From: Porodaedalea pini
Lineage: Eukaryota; Basidiomycota; Agaricomycetes; Hymenochaetales; Hymenochaetaceae
Assembly: GCA_002794775.1 (NCBI GenBank)
Contig: NBAY01000026.1
Span: forward strand, 124,001-188,000
Reading direction: 5' to 3'
Length of the DNA stretch: 64,000 bases
Part shown: positions 27,054-38,502 of the stretch, in pieces
Position numbering within the stretch: the first letter of the stretch is position 1
Layout of the letters: the number at the start of each line of letters is the position of its first letter
Program-made: the position numbers and the translations under genes
Notes under the pieces: generated by a model
What the model was told of the DNA's origin: nothing
Seen by the model: the letters and a program-made list of their open reading frames with translations, nothing else
Database searches by the model: none

Positions 27054-28916
27054 TCAGAAGTCCTCGAGCGGAAGGCCGGTCGCCGCAATGTGTGCGAGAT
27101 AAATAGCCGTCTCTGCCAGGATAATCAGGCGGCCGGGTCCTGCGAAGACCATATTTGCGGACGTTGTACCAAGGAAGAACTTGCCCAGCAGGTCACCGTC
27201 GGGGCTCCAAACCTACATATGAGTAATGTAACATGTGGAGCATCGGTGGTCAATTGCTATTGGTCGACACTAAAGAGGATTTGAGAGTTCAAGTCTCACC
27301 TGCACGCCATCGCCTGTTCCCGAGTACACTCTGCCCTCCGAGTCAACCTGGATACCATCCGGGACGCCATTGTCGACGTACGCAAAGACCCGGCGGTTCT
27401 TGAACACCTGCGACTTCGTGTCAACGTCAAACGCGTAGCTGAAGAGATACAAGGTCGTAACGTCCGTTAGTTTGATGGAAAGACGTGATTATGACGTCGC
27501 ACATACATCGTCGCTGGCTCCGTCTGATTGTTCCCGAGAAAGCCGCCCGACTCACCCGTGTCCGTACTGACGATACCATTCAATTCAGTTTTCATTTGGG
27601 ATAGGATTAATCTTACATGAAAGCAGTCTTCCCGTCTCCAGAGAACGCGATGCCGTTACATCTATCGAATCCGTCCGCGACGACGCGAAGAGACCCTGTG
27701 TCGGGATCAAATCGATACACCTGATTCGGAAGTTGCGGTGCAGGGCGGAAATGATTCAGAAAACCGTACCTGCGGAGACATATCAAACCAAATCAAAGTC
27801 AGGCTACAATTCATTACCGACGTTCAACGGGAACAAGCGCACGTACGTAACGTCCGTAAAGAACACCTTCCCACTCGTCGGATGTATCTTAACGTCATTG
27901 AGAGAGTTGAACTGGCGTCCGAAGAAATTGTCGAGGAGCACGGTCGAGTTGAAAGGCGGGTGCGGGTTCACGCGCACAATGCTGGGCGGGAGCTCACCAC
28001 GGCCCGAGGTGACGAGTAAATTCTCCCCACGGAACGGTGTGCCGCCATTGTCCATTTGTACATCGTCCGAAAGAGGTATCTGAAGATCTTACAGTCAGCT
28101 AAAAGGAACCATGCCATCAAAAGATGTCTTCACCTTCGTGTAGTTTATTGTGCCTCCACTAGCGATTGCTGGGTCACTCAGATTGATTTTCGAGACCTGG
28201 TTGTTATGATTGAGATCACTCATCCCAAGTGCTCCACCATCGTTACTCGCAAAGAATACCTGATACATAGGTGTGTCAGTCATATTTCTCCTGCGAAGCC
28301 AGGGCGGACTAAGCACAGACCTCATCAGTCGATGGCACCCATATAGGCGCTTCGTGCGCAAACGCGAATGACGCGTTCTGCGCGATAAGTCGAATGGATG
28401 GGTTGGATCCGAGAACGTCGAGGAAGTCGTGAGAAAAAATCTGGAAGAACGGCGGGGTCGTTGCCGTTGGGTTGAAGAGCTCTGAGGCATTCCGGAAAGA
28501 AACCGTTTGCGCCGACGACAGTGAAAGAGAGCGGATCAACGAACTGTGATGATTATGACGACTTAAGCATACACTCAGATCAAATTCAGCAGACTAACCA
28601 CAGATTGAGAGGGTAGATCAAAACCGCTTCCACTCGTATTGCCAGACCCGCCTCCCGTCCCTCCAGCGTACTCTACCGCAAAGAGGGCCACGAGCGCAGC
28701 CAGGATCACCATAGCCACCATGAATGCAGAAGAGTTTGTACCAGGTTTTGCGCTAGATTCTGATTTTGTCGTGGAAGCTTTGAGAGTGGGCTTTTCGTCG
28801 CCTTTCCCTGTGTCGCACTGTGAGAGACGGGCTTTTCGTTCAGCGCTCAAATGTAACTGAGCAGACAAGAACGTACCAGACATTCCTTCGCAGCCCATGT
28901 CACCTGGACTGGCCAT
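27054..28916 (-). pseudogene. SMP-30/gluconolactonase-like gene with membrane anchor and a one-base frameshift
   Basis: Eight exons on the minus strand: 28916-28599, 28543-28321, 28259-28134, 28079-27847, 27769-27617, 27566-27507, 27438-27300 and 27212-27054. The six-bladed propeller lactonase family hydrolyses sugar lactones using a Ca2+ site. The likely metal residues are present: Glu in FAHEAP, Asn in FNSLNDVK, Asn in RCNGIAFS and Asp in VPDGIQVD. Exon 1 codes for 106 residues with a single hydrophobic helix (about 64-82, FMVAMVILAALVALFAV), suggesting a membrane-anchored enzyme. Exon 2 is 223 nt against 222 in the paralogue at 29911-30132. It begins in the expected frame (FVDPLSFTVVGANG) but the homologous RNASELFNP continues one frame later, so one extra base lies near 28494-28504. 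The rest is intact. It is either a young pseudogene, a natural frameshift allele or a sequence error. Confidence 0.8.
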
Positions 28917-29762
28917 GATGCTCGTGGTGCGGAGGTACGAAAGTAAAAGAACTCGAAGCCTGCGGAATCAATTGGACTGGGCCAACGCGTTTCAAGTCGA
29001 GTCCGTCAGACCTTACCACCTACTGCGTCAATAACACCTCAGAAAAAAAATCGGATTGAAGCGTACGCCTCTGTCCCTTCCTCAACAAGCCGGCCCTTTG
29101 TGCAGGAGCGGACATAAATTTGAAGTTAGGCGGAAGCTAGTGAAGTCCGTGTGTTACGTGTCTGGTGCACCTGACCGGCTTGTAAGATTCCTCAGTGAAC
29201 ACGAGGCGAATTATCAAGTGCTCACAGTTCCGGTTCCATGCAATGACGCAAAAACAGCGCAAAAACGCAGCCTATGACCAACAGAATAAGGATGAGAGCA
29301 GAAATTGGAAATGTATGTACTCGAACTTGCTTTACGAACATTGGGATCACGTGATGCATAGATTGCCCCTCAAAAACTTCAATGGCTCTTCTCTTTCGTC
29401 AACCGCAACCAGAACATCCTCAAGAAAATCATTCAGCAGTACTGTTTAACATGAAAAGCGAAGAGCGTCTTAAGACTCGACTGTGACGGGATGAACTTAA
29501 GCACTGTTTACTAGACATCAGCGCGGATTGAAACAAATGATGCCGGAATTATTTGCAGCCTTTGTCCCATCTTTCTGACCCTTGTGCTTCCTGCTTTTCT
29601 CGCGTTCACGTCATAGACTCAGCCAGCCGACACTTCTAATGCGTGCGTTTCTATTATGTCTTCTAGCGTATAAAAAAGCTGAGAACGGCGTCGTGTATTA
29701 GCGAAACAACGCGCTCATCAGCCGTGTTTGCGACCATCAACCTCCGCTCAACGGCCACGAAA
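28917..29762. promoter_or_regulatory. Divergent intergenic promoter region of the two lactonase-like genes
   Basis: The 846 bases between the two head-to-head starts must hold both promoters. A TATA-like box TATAAAAAAG lies at about 29668-29677 on the plus strand, some 90 bases before the plus-strand ATG at 29763. No clear TATA box is seen for the minus-strand gene. Shared regulation of the pair is an inference from the arrangement. Confidence 0.55.
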
Positions 29763-31217
29763 ATGTTCAAAAAAAGGACGTTGGCAACGTTGCTCGTGGC
29801 AAAGTATGCCGTGGCCGCAAATAACTCGAGCAATATTCGAGCATCCCAGATGGCGCTGTGGTATGCTCATCCTCTGTGTGCTGTCTCGCCTTCGCTAAAG
29901 TTTTCCACAGTACATCGACCCGTTTTCCTTCGCCGTCATAGGCACCAATGGGACATTCCGCAACGACACGACGCCATTTAACCCAACGAATAGCTCCCCT
30001 CCACTTTTCCAGATCTTCAACACGGAGTTTCTCGATGTTCTCGGTTCCTCGCCCTCTATCCGTGTCATTGCGGAGAATGACAGCTTTGCATTCGCGCATG
30101 AGGCGCCCGTGTATATCTCTGCGACACAGGACGTATGTTGCCACCTTTTCATATTATAATGCTTCGACTGATCCAAGCATAGTTCTTCTTTGCGTCTAAC
30201 GGTGGTGGTACCCTTAGCTACAGCGGTCTCAACCAGACCAACCAGTACTCCAAGATCAATCTGAGGGACGCGGAAGCGACTAATGGAACGGTCAATTACA
30301 CCAAGGTATGAGACAAATTGTGTCATTAATGTTCTGCCGATGTTCACCTGTTCTTTTGGGCATTCAGATCCCACTCTCTGATGACCTTCAAATGATGAAC
30401 GGCGCGACACCCCACAATGGCACCATCCTCCTCATGAGTCAAGGCCGCGGCGAACGTCCGCCGACGATGGCACTTCTTAACCCGTACGAGCCATACAACT
30501 CAACTGTGCTCCTGGACAACTTCTTCGGCCGCCAGTTCAACTCGCTGAACGACGTAAAGGTGCACCCGACGAGCGGCGCATTCTTCTTCTGCGACGTCGC
30601 GTATGGGTGGTACCAGGACTTCCGCCCAACGCCGGACATCCCGAATCAGGTCTACCGCTATGAGCCTAAAACGGGCGCGTTGCGCGTCGTCGCCGATGGA
30701 GTCAACAAGCCTAACGGTGTCGCTTTCTCTGCGGACGGAAAGACGGCCTTCGTGTTAGTGATTGTGCCAATATTAGTAATCATGCATGCTGACTTTACCC
30801 TACAGCACGGATACGGGTGCTGTCGGGGTCGACATCGGGAATAACTATACGCTGCCGGCCACAATGTATGTCTGATTCTTGCTTTCTGGCTCCGCGTACC
30901 TCTCATTCTTTTCACCTAGCTATAAATACGATGTCGACGAGGACTCCCAGGCCTTTACGAATCGACGCGTCTTCGCGTATTCAGACAACGGCATCCCAGA
31001 CGGCATCCAGCTTGACTCGGAAGGGCGCGTGTACGCAGGCTGTGGTGACGGCGTACACGTGTGGAACAAGTCCGGCGAGCTCATCGGCAAATTCTACCTC
31101 GGGTCGCAGTCCTCGAACATGGCGTTTGCGGGCGAGGGCCGCCTCGTCATCCTTGCGGAGACGAAAATCTATCTCGCGAAGGTCGCTGCAAAGGGACAGG
31201 ATCTTGAGAGCCTTTAG
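29763..31217 (+). CDS. Secreted SMP-30/gluconolactonase-like lactonase
   Basis: Exons: 29763-29860, then from 29901 (or 29911) to 30132, 30183-30305, 30368-30753, 30806-30865 and 30920-31217. With the acceptor at 29900 the frame closes to 1197 nt, 398 aa. The N-terminus MFKKRTLATLLVAKYAVAA is a signal peptide, so the enzyme is probably secreted. Family landmarks: FAHEAPV (Glu), GRQFNSLNDVK (Asn), NKPNGVAFSADGKTAFV (Asn), TDTGAVG, DNGIPDGIQLDSEGRVY (Asp) and GRLVILAETKIYL. The fold is the six-bladed propeller of gluconolactonases and fungal lactonohydrolases; the substrate cannot be told from sequence. The first junction is odd: the best-looking acceptor (CAG, 29910) is out of frame, while the in-frame one gives a 40-nt intron, short for this window. 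The sequence is colinear with the minus-strand copy, sharing most exon boundaries and an identical 60-nt exon. Confidence 0.87.
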
Positions 31218-31637
31218 GACGGCCACGTAATGCTGAGAATCGTTTCTACTCTTTTCATTTCATGCTTTGTCCCTTCCTGTTTATAAGCTCTTTATCTCCC
31301 TATTATTCGGATGACTATCGTACCTTAGCTGAGTACCGCTGTATATTTGCTTATTCTTCCTTAAGACTGAGAACGTTTGCTGAGACTTGTTTTCTGCGCG
31401 TCCAATGCCAGTAACAGTCGTGTATGAGCCAGTGAACGTCGAGGGTTTTGTCACCGAGTGAAAAGACACACTTTCATCACGTGGGTCATGAGTTATAATG
31501 CATCTGCTATCTACTGCTCAACAGATATCCAACCGCACAGAGAAAACTGAAAACAAAGAAAGAAAACGGACGAAGCGCTCGAAGATTTGTTAACTAGAAA
31601 AGGTATTGCGTAGCGAAAAGGTCATTTCCGTGTATGG
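31218..31637. other. Intergenic spacer between lactonase gene and LINE 3' end
   Basis: This holds the 3' flank of the plus-strand lactonase and the sequence beyond the last LINE stop codon. I see no clear poly(A) tail or target-site duplication that would fix the LINE 3' boundary. Confidence 0.4.
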
Positions 31638-34600
31638 CTAAAGGTGATAAGTGGGGGGAAGTTCTGAGAAAAGAGGCATGTGGCGTCGGGGGGACGACGA
31701 AACGAAAAGTAAGCGAACTTTTAGTAGTAAAAGAAAGTTATTGGGACGAAACCAATCAGGAAAGGCAATAGGCAAAATACGATGACGAAAAAGGCCGTGA
31801 CGGACATGAGCAAAAAAAGGACAAACATTAAGGAGATGACGGACATCATGCTTGACGCAGAGGGGGTCCGGGCAACGTGGTTCGAGGTTACGGTTATGCA
31901 GATTGAGCACGTTGAGCAACAAGCATATGGTGCGTCCATGAACTAAGTGGGATATTCTCTTCTCAGGGGGTAGTTTAAGGAATGCGCGAAACGATCGAGT
32001 AGGGGTGAGGATGAAGGATGATGGTTTCACCGATCGATCGATGGCCTCATAAGTTGACGAGATGAGCTTTCCATTCTCGAAGGAGATCGAGTTGGAGCTG
32101 CGCATTAAGGTTGGGGAGTGATTCCGGTATGGACTTGCGAACTTGGTTGGAAGCGGCACTCTTAGCCAGCTTATCAGCCTTGGAATTGCCCAGTACTCCT
32201 CTATGAGAAGGAAGCCATTGGACGGTAATATGAGACGTGGGGTGGTGTAGTGCGAGGAACATTCCACAAAGTTGGCGAAAAAGGATGATGAAATCCGCAT
32301 GACTGATGTCGTCGGTAAAGATAAGATTGGTGCAGTTGAGCGAGTCGGTAATGATGTGAATGTGTACCGGGGTTAAACATTTCGAGAGGAGAGAAGATAT
32401 CCGGCGTATGGCTGCGATGAGCGCTTCCTGCTCCTCGAACAATATATTCGAGCAAGAGTGCGCTGCTGAAGAAAAGACAGCTAGTTCGATGTGATCATGC
32501 ATAATGACGTAACTGTGGCCACCATTGGCTGATCCAGTGTCATCCAGGATGATGGAGCCATCTGTGAAGATAAAATATTGATAAGGGGGTGGTCGTAGAT
32601 AAAAGGAATTAAATTGATGAATGGCCCTTTGGTGCTGGTCAGGTGCTGGGATAGGGGTAAGGGTGAGTCTAGAATGCACAGGGACAAAGACCGGGTAAGG
32701 AAGGGATCTGGGGATTGAAATGTGAGGAAGGAGTGAATCGAAAAGATAATTGTTCTTATTTGATGTAGTGAGTCGAATGTGAATAATAGGAAAGTAAGAA
32801 GCGTTGTGACAATACGCGAATGAAAAGATCAAGTGGGGGAATAGAAAGAACGGATTCTGCTATGGAAGGGTTTATGGAGTGGTGAAGTATAGAATGTAAG
32901 AAACTGTTTTGAATGGGTTGTAAGAGAGATGGAATGAAGTTAGATTCAGGAAAAAGAACTGCGCCATAGATGGCAATGGAACGAATGAGACCAAAATACA
33001 GGAGTCAGGCGTATTGAAAATATGCCCCATTGGAAGAGTTGAAAAGGAACGAACGTTGATGTAAAGTAGAAAGCGCCTTATTGGAGCGTGCTTGGAAATG
33101 AAGCTTAGGCGAAAGGTCGAAAGAGAAAATGATCCCAAGCCATGTAAGGTGTTGGGACGGCAGAATAATGAGATTGCCAGGAAGCGAAAGGGATGGGATG
33201 AAGGATTGAGGGTGATTGGAAAGAAAAGAGCGAAAATGGAAGCATGCAAGTTGTTGGTTGGGGATGATGTGCAAAAGTTCGATGGCGTTGGGGTCAATTG
33301 ATAAACCAAGCGCCTGGAATTGTGAAGAAAGGAAGGAAAACTGGTTGCGAAGTCGTACCAAATTAGTTTTGATACTGAGAGATTGAGTGGAAAGGAGATG
33401 GTCGTCCATATATGCGAATAGAGGGCGGTGCGGACCGAAATGTTTATAATAAGAAAAGATAATGTCGGCTGAAGCAAAGACTGAAATAAGAGGGGATAAG
33501 GGGGATCCCTGGGGGACACCACAGTTGGGTTTTATAAAAGGGTCAGAAAAGAAATTGTTGAAATGAAATGAGATAGGGTGGTCAGTGAGCCAAACTGCCA
33601 GGACATGAATGAAGTTAGGATGGACTTTTGAACAAATGAGTTTGTTAAGAAGGAGTGAATGAGAAATATTATCAAAAAAACCTTGAATGTCCACAGTCAA
33701 AATTGATGTGACATAATGGCGACGGCAAAGATGAATGATATGATTGACGGGTTCCCCAGCAAAATGAAAGGATTAGAACAAATAAAGGATAGGAGTTCAT
33801 AACACGCAGTGAGAGATGAATGATGCTTTCGACACCCATGTTGAGTGTCAGGGAGAAGGTTGTTCTTTTCGAAGAAAGGTTGGAGAAAATTAAAAAGGAC
33901 ACGTTCGAAAAGTTTCCCAATTGTGTCAACCAAAGTAATGGGTCTGAATGCCTGGGCACTGAAAAATCAGACTGTTTGGGCTTAGGAATAAAAGTAACAA
34001 GAGACATTTTGAAAGGAAGGGGGAAATGACCCAATTTGAGGCATTTAGAAAACAGGTCCGCAAAAAATTGGCCTTGGTGTTCGACCAGCAATGTGAGGTG
34101 TTGATATGAAATATAGTTGTTGCCAGGACTCGTCTCTTTATCGATTCCGCGAAGGGTGTTGAGCACGTCATTCGTCAACACTATTGGGCTGTCTGTTAGA
34201 GCCGGGAGATTAACCGGTTCTGGCAGAGACGAGAGGGGCGGAAAGAATGTACTGCGAAACACGGCGGCTTTGTCCTCTTCAGTTAGCGAGAAGGACCCAT
34301 TAGGCATTCGAAGTGCGCCGATAGGGGATCGGTGGTGAGCGACGCCTGTGAACTGGCGATGCCAGATAGAACACTGGTTGGAGCTTTGAAGGCGAGCTCC
34401 ATAAAATGCGGATTTGGCTCTGGATAGTTCAACGTCCAACCGATGTTTAGTTTCTGCCAACAGGTTGCGGCAATGCTCGCGATAGATTTTCGAGCACGCT
34501 TCAGACCACCAGGCATTGGGGCCGAAGTAAGTGCGAGGCTTTCGTTTGCGGAGGAATGCCTTGGCAAAGGAGGACAAGGAATCCTGAAAGGAGAAAAGTA

Positions 34601-35488
34601 AGTCGTCCAGCAACTTGGCCAAATGAATGTTTTGAAGGTCAAAGGAGAAAAGTTTTGAATCGCAGAATTTGGATATGAATGTCGGTAAATCATGAGAGCA
34701 AATAGATCGAAGAGGGGGTTGGGGTGGGGCATCGAAAATATTGAGGCTAAATGAGAACGTAATAGGATAATGATCAGATGAAATGTCTAGGGAAGGGTCC
34801 GAAATAATAATGGACTCGGAAATTTGAGACGAAAATTCGACCAACGAAAGGATAAGATCGATAATGGACCGATGATTTGTAGAGCGATTGAAATACATAG
34901 GTTGATCTGGTGGGTTGCAAACGACAAGACCAGTCTCACTAATCCAATCAGTGAGGACACGGGAGCAATAGAACTCATTTGACTGTGCGGGAAGCGACCA
35001 CAAAGTGGAATGGCGGTTAAAATCGCTGACAAAAATATTAGAAGTAGAGTTTAAAAGGGGTAGGTTAGATTTGAATTCCTGCTGGGAAGGGGAATTATAA
35101 ATGTTCTATAAAAGCAGAGGGATGGGGAGGTCTCTGGAAATCGAGATAACCAAAATATTAGGCGAAGGGTTGGGAGATTGGTAAAGAGAGACCCAGTGAA
35201 TCAATCAGGAGTGGACATAAGCACAGCACCGGGGTTTACCAGGCACTGGGGGAGAAATGCCGTATAGGGTGCGTAATTGCGGGAATTGAAAGCCCGTGCA
35301 CCTGAAGGGTCGGATTTGGAAGGGATAATTCGCTGAATGACCAGGATTTCTTGGAGACAGACAACATCTGGGGCTAAATGGGTGGATGAAAATGAACGAA
35401 ATAGAAAATCAAAAGAAGGTGCAGAACTGCGAATATTAAGGGAAAAAATGGAAATTTTCGCGGTCATAGGGATTAGTAAGGAGAACAA
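31638..35488 (-). pseudogene. LINE ORF2 (endonuclease, reverse transcriptase, RNase H), frameshifted
   Basis: The translation moves through several frames. Endonuclease: PDVVCLQE near 35370, SDFNRHSTLW near 35030 and SSDHYPITF near 34780, the Asn/Glu/Asp-His landmarks of the exonuclease-endonuclease-phosphatase fold. Reverse transcriptase: DIQGFFDNIS near 33690, GVPQGSPLSPL from 33520 and the catalytic YMDD at 33412-33401. RNase H: FTDGS (Asp codon at 32562), an Asp in ITDS and NSKADKLAK. A C-terminal Cys/His segment (CPDPLC..HDVRHLLNVC) ends the protein near 31638. Frame changes are needed after 35201, between 33933 and 33672 inside the polymerase, after 33005 and again near 32050. The enzyme is certainly non-functional as it stands. 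Confidence 0.87.
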
Positions 35489-35828
35489 TAGTTACATCGT
35501 GCGGGACAGTCTGAAGACCGAGCACTGTGGTTGCCTTGGCAGTTGATGCATAAAGCAAAGTGCTCACATTGAAGGTTATTAGCCGCTGTGCATGGAGCGC
35601 ATTTAGCAACATGGACTGCGGTGCGATGAGGTTTGGAGCAGATAGCACAGCATGCTGCTGAGTGACATTTAGAAGCATGATGTCCCAGTCAGTGACAATT
35701 ATCGCATTGGTTAATCATGGGGCGTGCTTTCATCTCCTCAAGACGACGAATGACTCCAAAAATGGGGACCGAGCGATTGCCGTGTAGGAAGAAATGGTCG
35801 AAGGAAAGACGGTCCGAGTCCTTCATCA

Positions 35829-36683
35829 TGTCAGAACTCGAACTTTCACCCTTTCTTTATTTCCCCTTTCCCTTTTCCTTTTCTTTTAACTGCTCCTTCT
35901 TATTATCTTTAATCATCTTTCCAATCGCTTCCCATACTCCCTTCACATGACCTTCATTCGTTCCATTCTTGCTCGTTATGTAATGTTAGGTAATATAGTC
36001 TCATGGTCGTTGCTATATAAGGTCTCAGGAATCACATGAACTCCTTGTTCTGCTTTTCCTCTTACCTCCGCGACGACCTAGTGTTAGGCAGGAGTCCGGG
36101 TGACGGCTTAGACTGGGCAGGCCTTGGCTGACCGTCGTCTGGGACGTGCTATACTCGAGCGGGGGCTCGGGACACGCTATACTCAGGCTAGGTCGTCGCG
36201 GAGGTAAGAGGATTAATACAAGTCTAAACTAATACAAGGGGGACGAGTCTCACCTAGGTCGTCGCGGAGGTAAGAGGAAAAGCAGAACAAGGAGTTCATG
36301 CGATTCCTGAGACCTTATATAGCAATGACCATGAGACTATATTACCTAACATTACATAACAAGCAGGAATGGAACGAATGAAGGTCATGTGAGGGGAGTG
36401 TGGGGAGTGATTGGAAAGATGATTAAAGATAATAAGAAGGAGCGGTTAAAAGAAACGGAAAAGGGAAAGGGGAAATAAAGAAAGGGTGAAAGTTCGAGTT
36501 CTGACACCTAGGTGAGACTTGTCCCCCTTGTATTAGTTTAGACTTGTATTAATCCTCTTACCTCCGTGACGACCTAGCCTGAGTAAAGTGTGTCCCGAGT
36601 CCCCGCTCGAGTATAGCACGTCCCAGACGACAGTCAGCAGAGGCCTGCCCAGTCCGAGTTGTCTCCTGGACTCCTGCCTAACA
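35829..36683 (+). repeat. 5' LTR of element 1, split by an inverted solo LTR
   Basis: Two halves, 35829-36081 and 36512-36683, rejoin exactly at the motif CCTAG to give a 425-bp LTR like the 3' copy. The U3 half carries a TATA-like box near 36013-36019. The right half ends CTAACA one base before the primer-binding site. Confidence 0.93.
36082..36506 (-). repeat. Solo LTR, inverted, nested in the 5' LTR of element 1
   Basis: A complete 425-bp LTR in reverse orientation (TGTTAG at 36082, TGACA ending at 36506). It is bounded by a perfect 5-bp target duplication, CCTAG at 36077-36081 and 36507-36511. No internal sequence remains, as expected after recombination between the two LTRs of a former full element. 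Confidence 0.95.
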
Positions 36684-36684
36684 T

Positions 36685-36695
36685 AAAAGCAGAAC
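36685..36695 (+). other. Self-priming primer-binding site of element 1
   Basis: The 11 bases AAAAGCAGAAC begin one base after the 5' LTR. They are the exact reverse complement of GTTCTGCTTTT in the LTR (42328-42338 in the 3' copy), which lies about 33 bases downstream of the LTR TATATAA box (42295-42301) and so near the expected RNA 5' end. Tf1 and sushi-type elements prime reverse transcription by folding the first 11 bases of their own RNA onto the binding site. I see no match to a tRNA 3' end. Confidence 0.75.
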
Positions 36696-37404
36696 CCCAC
36701 CCAGGCTCATCCCCAGCGTACGTCATCGCTGTTGACTTGCCTTCACTCGGTCTAGAGGAGCACTCCCCTCAAAGGACTTGACGTGTAAACCCCCTAAACG
36801 ACAACCCTCAACCCTGCCCAGACGCTTACGGACATTCGTGTATTACGTAAACCTACAACCGACTTTTCCCAACCCTGGCTCTCCGTCTCTCTCTTTGGTG
36901 GAGGAACCATCTGACTTGGACATGGGTAACACACCGTGTACAGTTGTCGACATCGTTGTCGATTGTGCTCTCAGCCGCCTCCTTCCGTCTTATCATCAAA
37001 TTCGCTGACGAACCTGTCCTTTGTCAGCGTAACATTCATCCAGACAACCAGCCCCTCCCCGTTCCCCCTCCGACGTAGTCAAGATAGATCTCACAGAGGA
37101 ACAACAGCGGGCTCTCCCCTCTTCTTCACACTACGATGCCGAATGACAATTGTACGTAGCAGACGACAGGAACCACGTCACCCATAACCTCTGGTGGAGT
37201 GACACTAGACGTGCCTGGTACTCAACTGAACCATCAGGCGAACGAACTCATTGGGCACCTCGACCTCCCCATGCACCATCATCACCTACTGTCTCAACGT
37301 CATCGGTGATCCTTCCTAGCGAACCAGGAGGTTATCGTACGCCCTGTAGAGACTCATCACCGCCAACACCTCCCGAACACCTATCCCGCACGCCAGCACC
37401 GACA

Positions 37405-38484
37405 ATGTCGATGTCTACAGGGTTCACTCAACAACAACAATGGGAGCTTGCAGCGTTAATCGCTGCGGCCTTTACTCAGCAAGTGGCGAATGCCCCCGCT
37501 GCACAAACTGGAAATGCTCAGCCCCCCAACATTGACGTCGCCCGGCCATGCGAATTTGCTGGTGGTGATGATTACCTCGACTTCAAGCGCGAAGTCCTAC
37601 TCTTTGTATCAGCGAACCCCACAAGGTACCCCTCATCGTCGAGCAAGATCTATGTCCCGCTCTCCTATCTCAAGGGTGGCAACGCGTCGATGTGGGTGCA
37701 GAACTACGTTCAGGAGTTCACGATGAGTGGCGTTGTGAGCTTCACGGATAGCTGGGCAAGGTTCCAGGAACGACTGGATGCCTCCTTCAACGACCCAAAC
37801 AGAAAGGAGAAGGCGTTGAAGAAGTTCCGAGAAAAGGTCCAGAAGGACCTCTCTGCTGACGAGTTCTTCCAAGACCTCGACGTAATCATCAAAGCAGCGG
37901 AACTGATGGACAATAGTGTCATTTGCAACTGCCTAAAGTGCGCTATGAACATTGAGGTGGTCCATGGAGTGCTAAGGTCGACGCCAGTCCCAACGAAATA
38001 CAAAGACTGGAAAAAGAAGGCCGTCAAAATCGATCGTGGCGAACAGCAGATCCGCGCCATCCAATGAGGCCGTGCACTACCCCCCACACGCCCACAGCAA
38101 CAGCAGGTGCCGCCCATCCATCGTCTGTTTGCAGCCCCACACATCGACAAGCGCGATGCAACTGGTGTCACCTTTGGAGGTGCTGGTCAGCCAATGGACG
38201 TCTCGATGAACGAGGCGCAACGATGACGTGCATGCTGGATTTGCGGCAGGCTGGACCACTTTAAGAGCAAGTGCCCACAGGGGAAGCCAATCATCCAGCA
38301 CATGCTGGAACTGATGGCACCAGGTGAACGTCATATCCTCGCTGATGAGCTCGGCACAATGAAGGAATCGGCATTCAAGGAAGTCATAGACACTCGAAGG
38401 TTGACTGTGGAGGACTATGTGGAGGAAGAAGACAACGACGAAGAGGTCGTCGACTTGCAGGGTTTTGCGAGTGGTCAGGCGTAG
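37405..38484 (+). pseudogene. Element 1 gag, with in-frame stops
   Basis: Starts at ATG 37405 (a second ATG at 37411) and aligns along its length with the intact gag of element 2. TGA stops at 38065-38067 and 38224-38226 each replace CGA of element 2, so both are CpG to TpG changes. The zinc knuckle region survives as CWICGRLDHFKSKC, keeping C-x2-C-x4-H-x4-C. The natural gag stop is TAG at 38482-38484. The sequence upstream of the ATG also reads in frame and resembles the matching region of element 2. Confidence 0.88.
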
Positions 38485-38502
38485 TCATCGGGGCAACTGA
38501 CC
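38460..38502 (+). promoter_or_regulatory. Candidate -1 ribosomal frameshift signal, element 1
   Basis: In gag frame the heptamer reads G GGT TTT (38460-38466), a canonical slippery sequence. A 6-nt spacer GCGAGT follows, then GGTCAG (38473-38478) pairs perfectly with CTGACC (38497-38502). The pol frame is -1 relative to gag and is open from the heptamer onward. The same parts are conserved in element 2. Confidence 0.65.

Noticed and set aside
28818..28877. An intron in exon 1 of the minus-strand lactonase (GTACGT to CTCTCACAG)
   Set aside because: Splicing it shifts the frame into an early stop, whereas the unspliced frame leads correctly into the membrane helix and donor at 28598.
36082..36506. 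Inverted LTR as part of a second full element here
   Set aside because: No internal sequence and a perfect TSD directly on both sides show a solo LTR.
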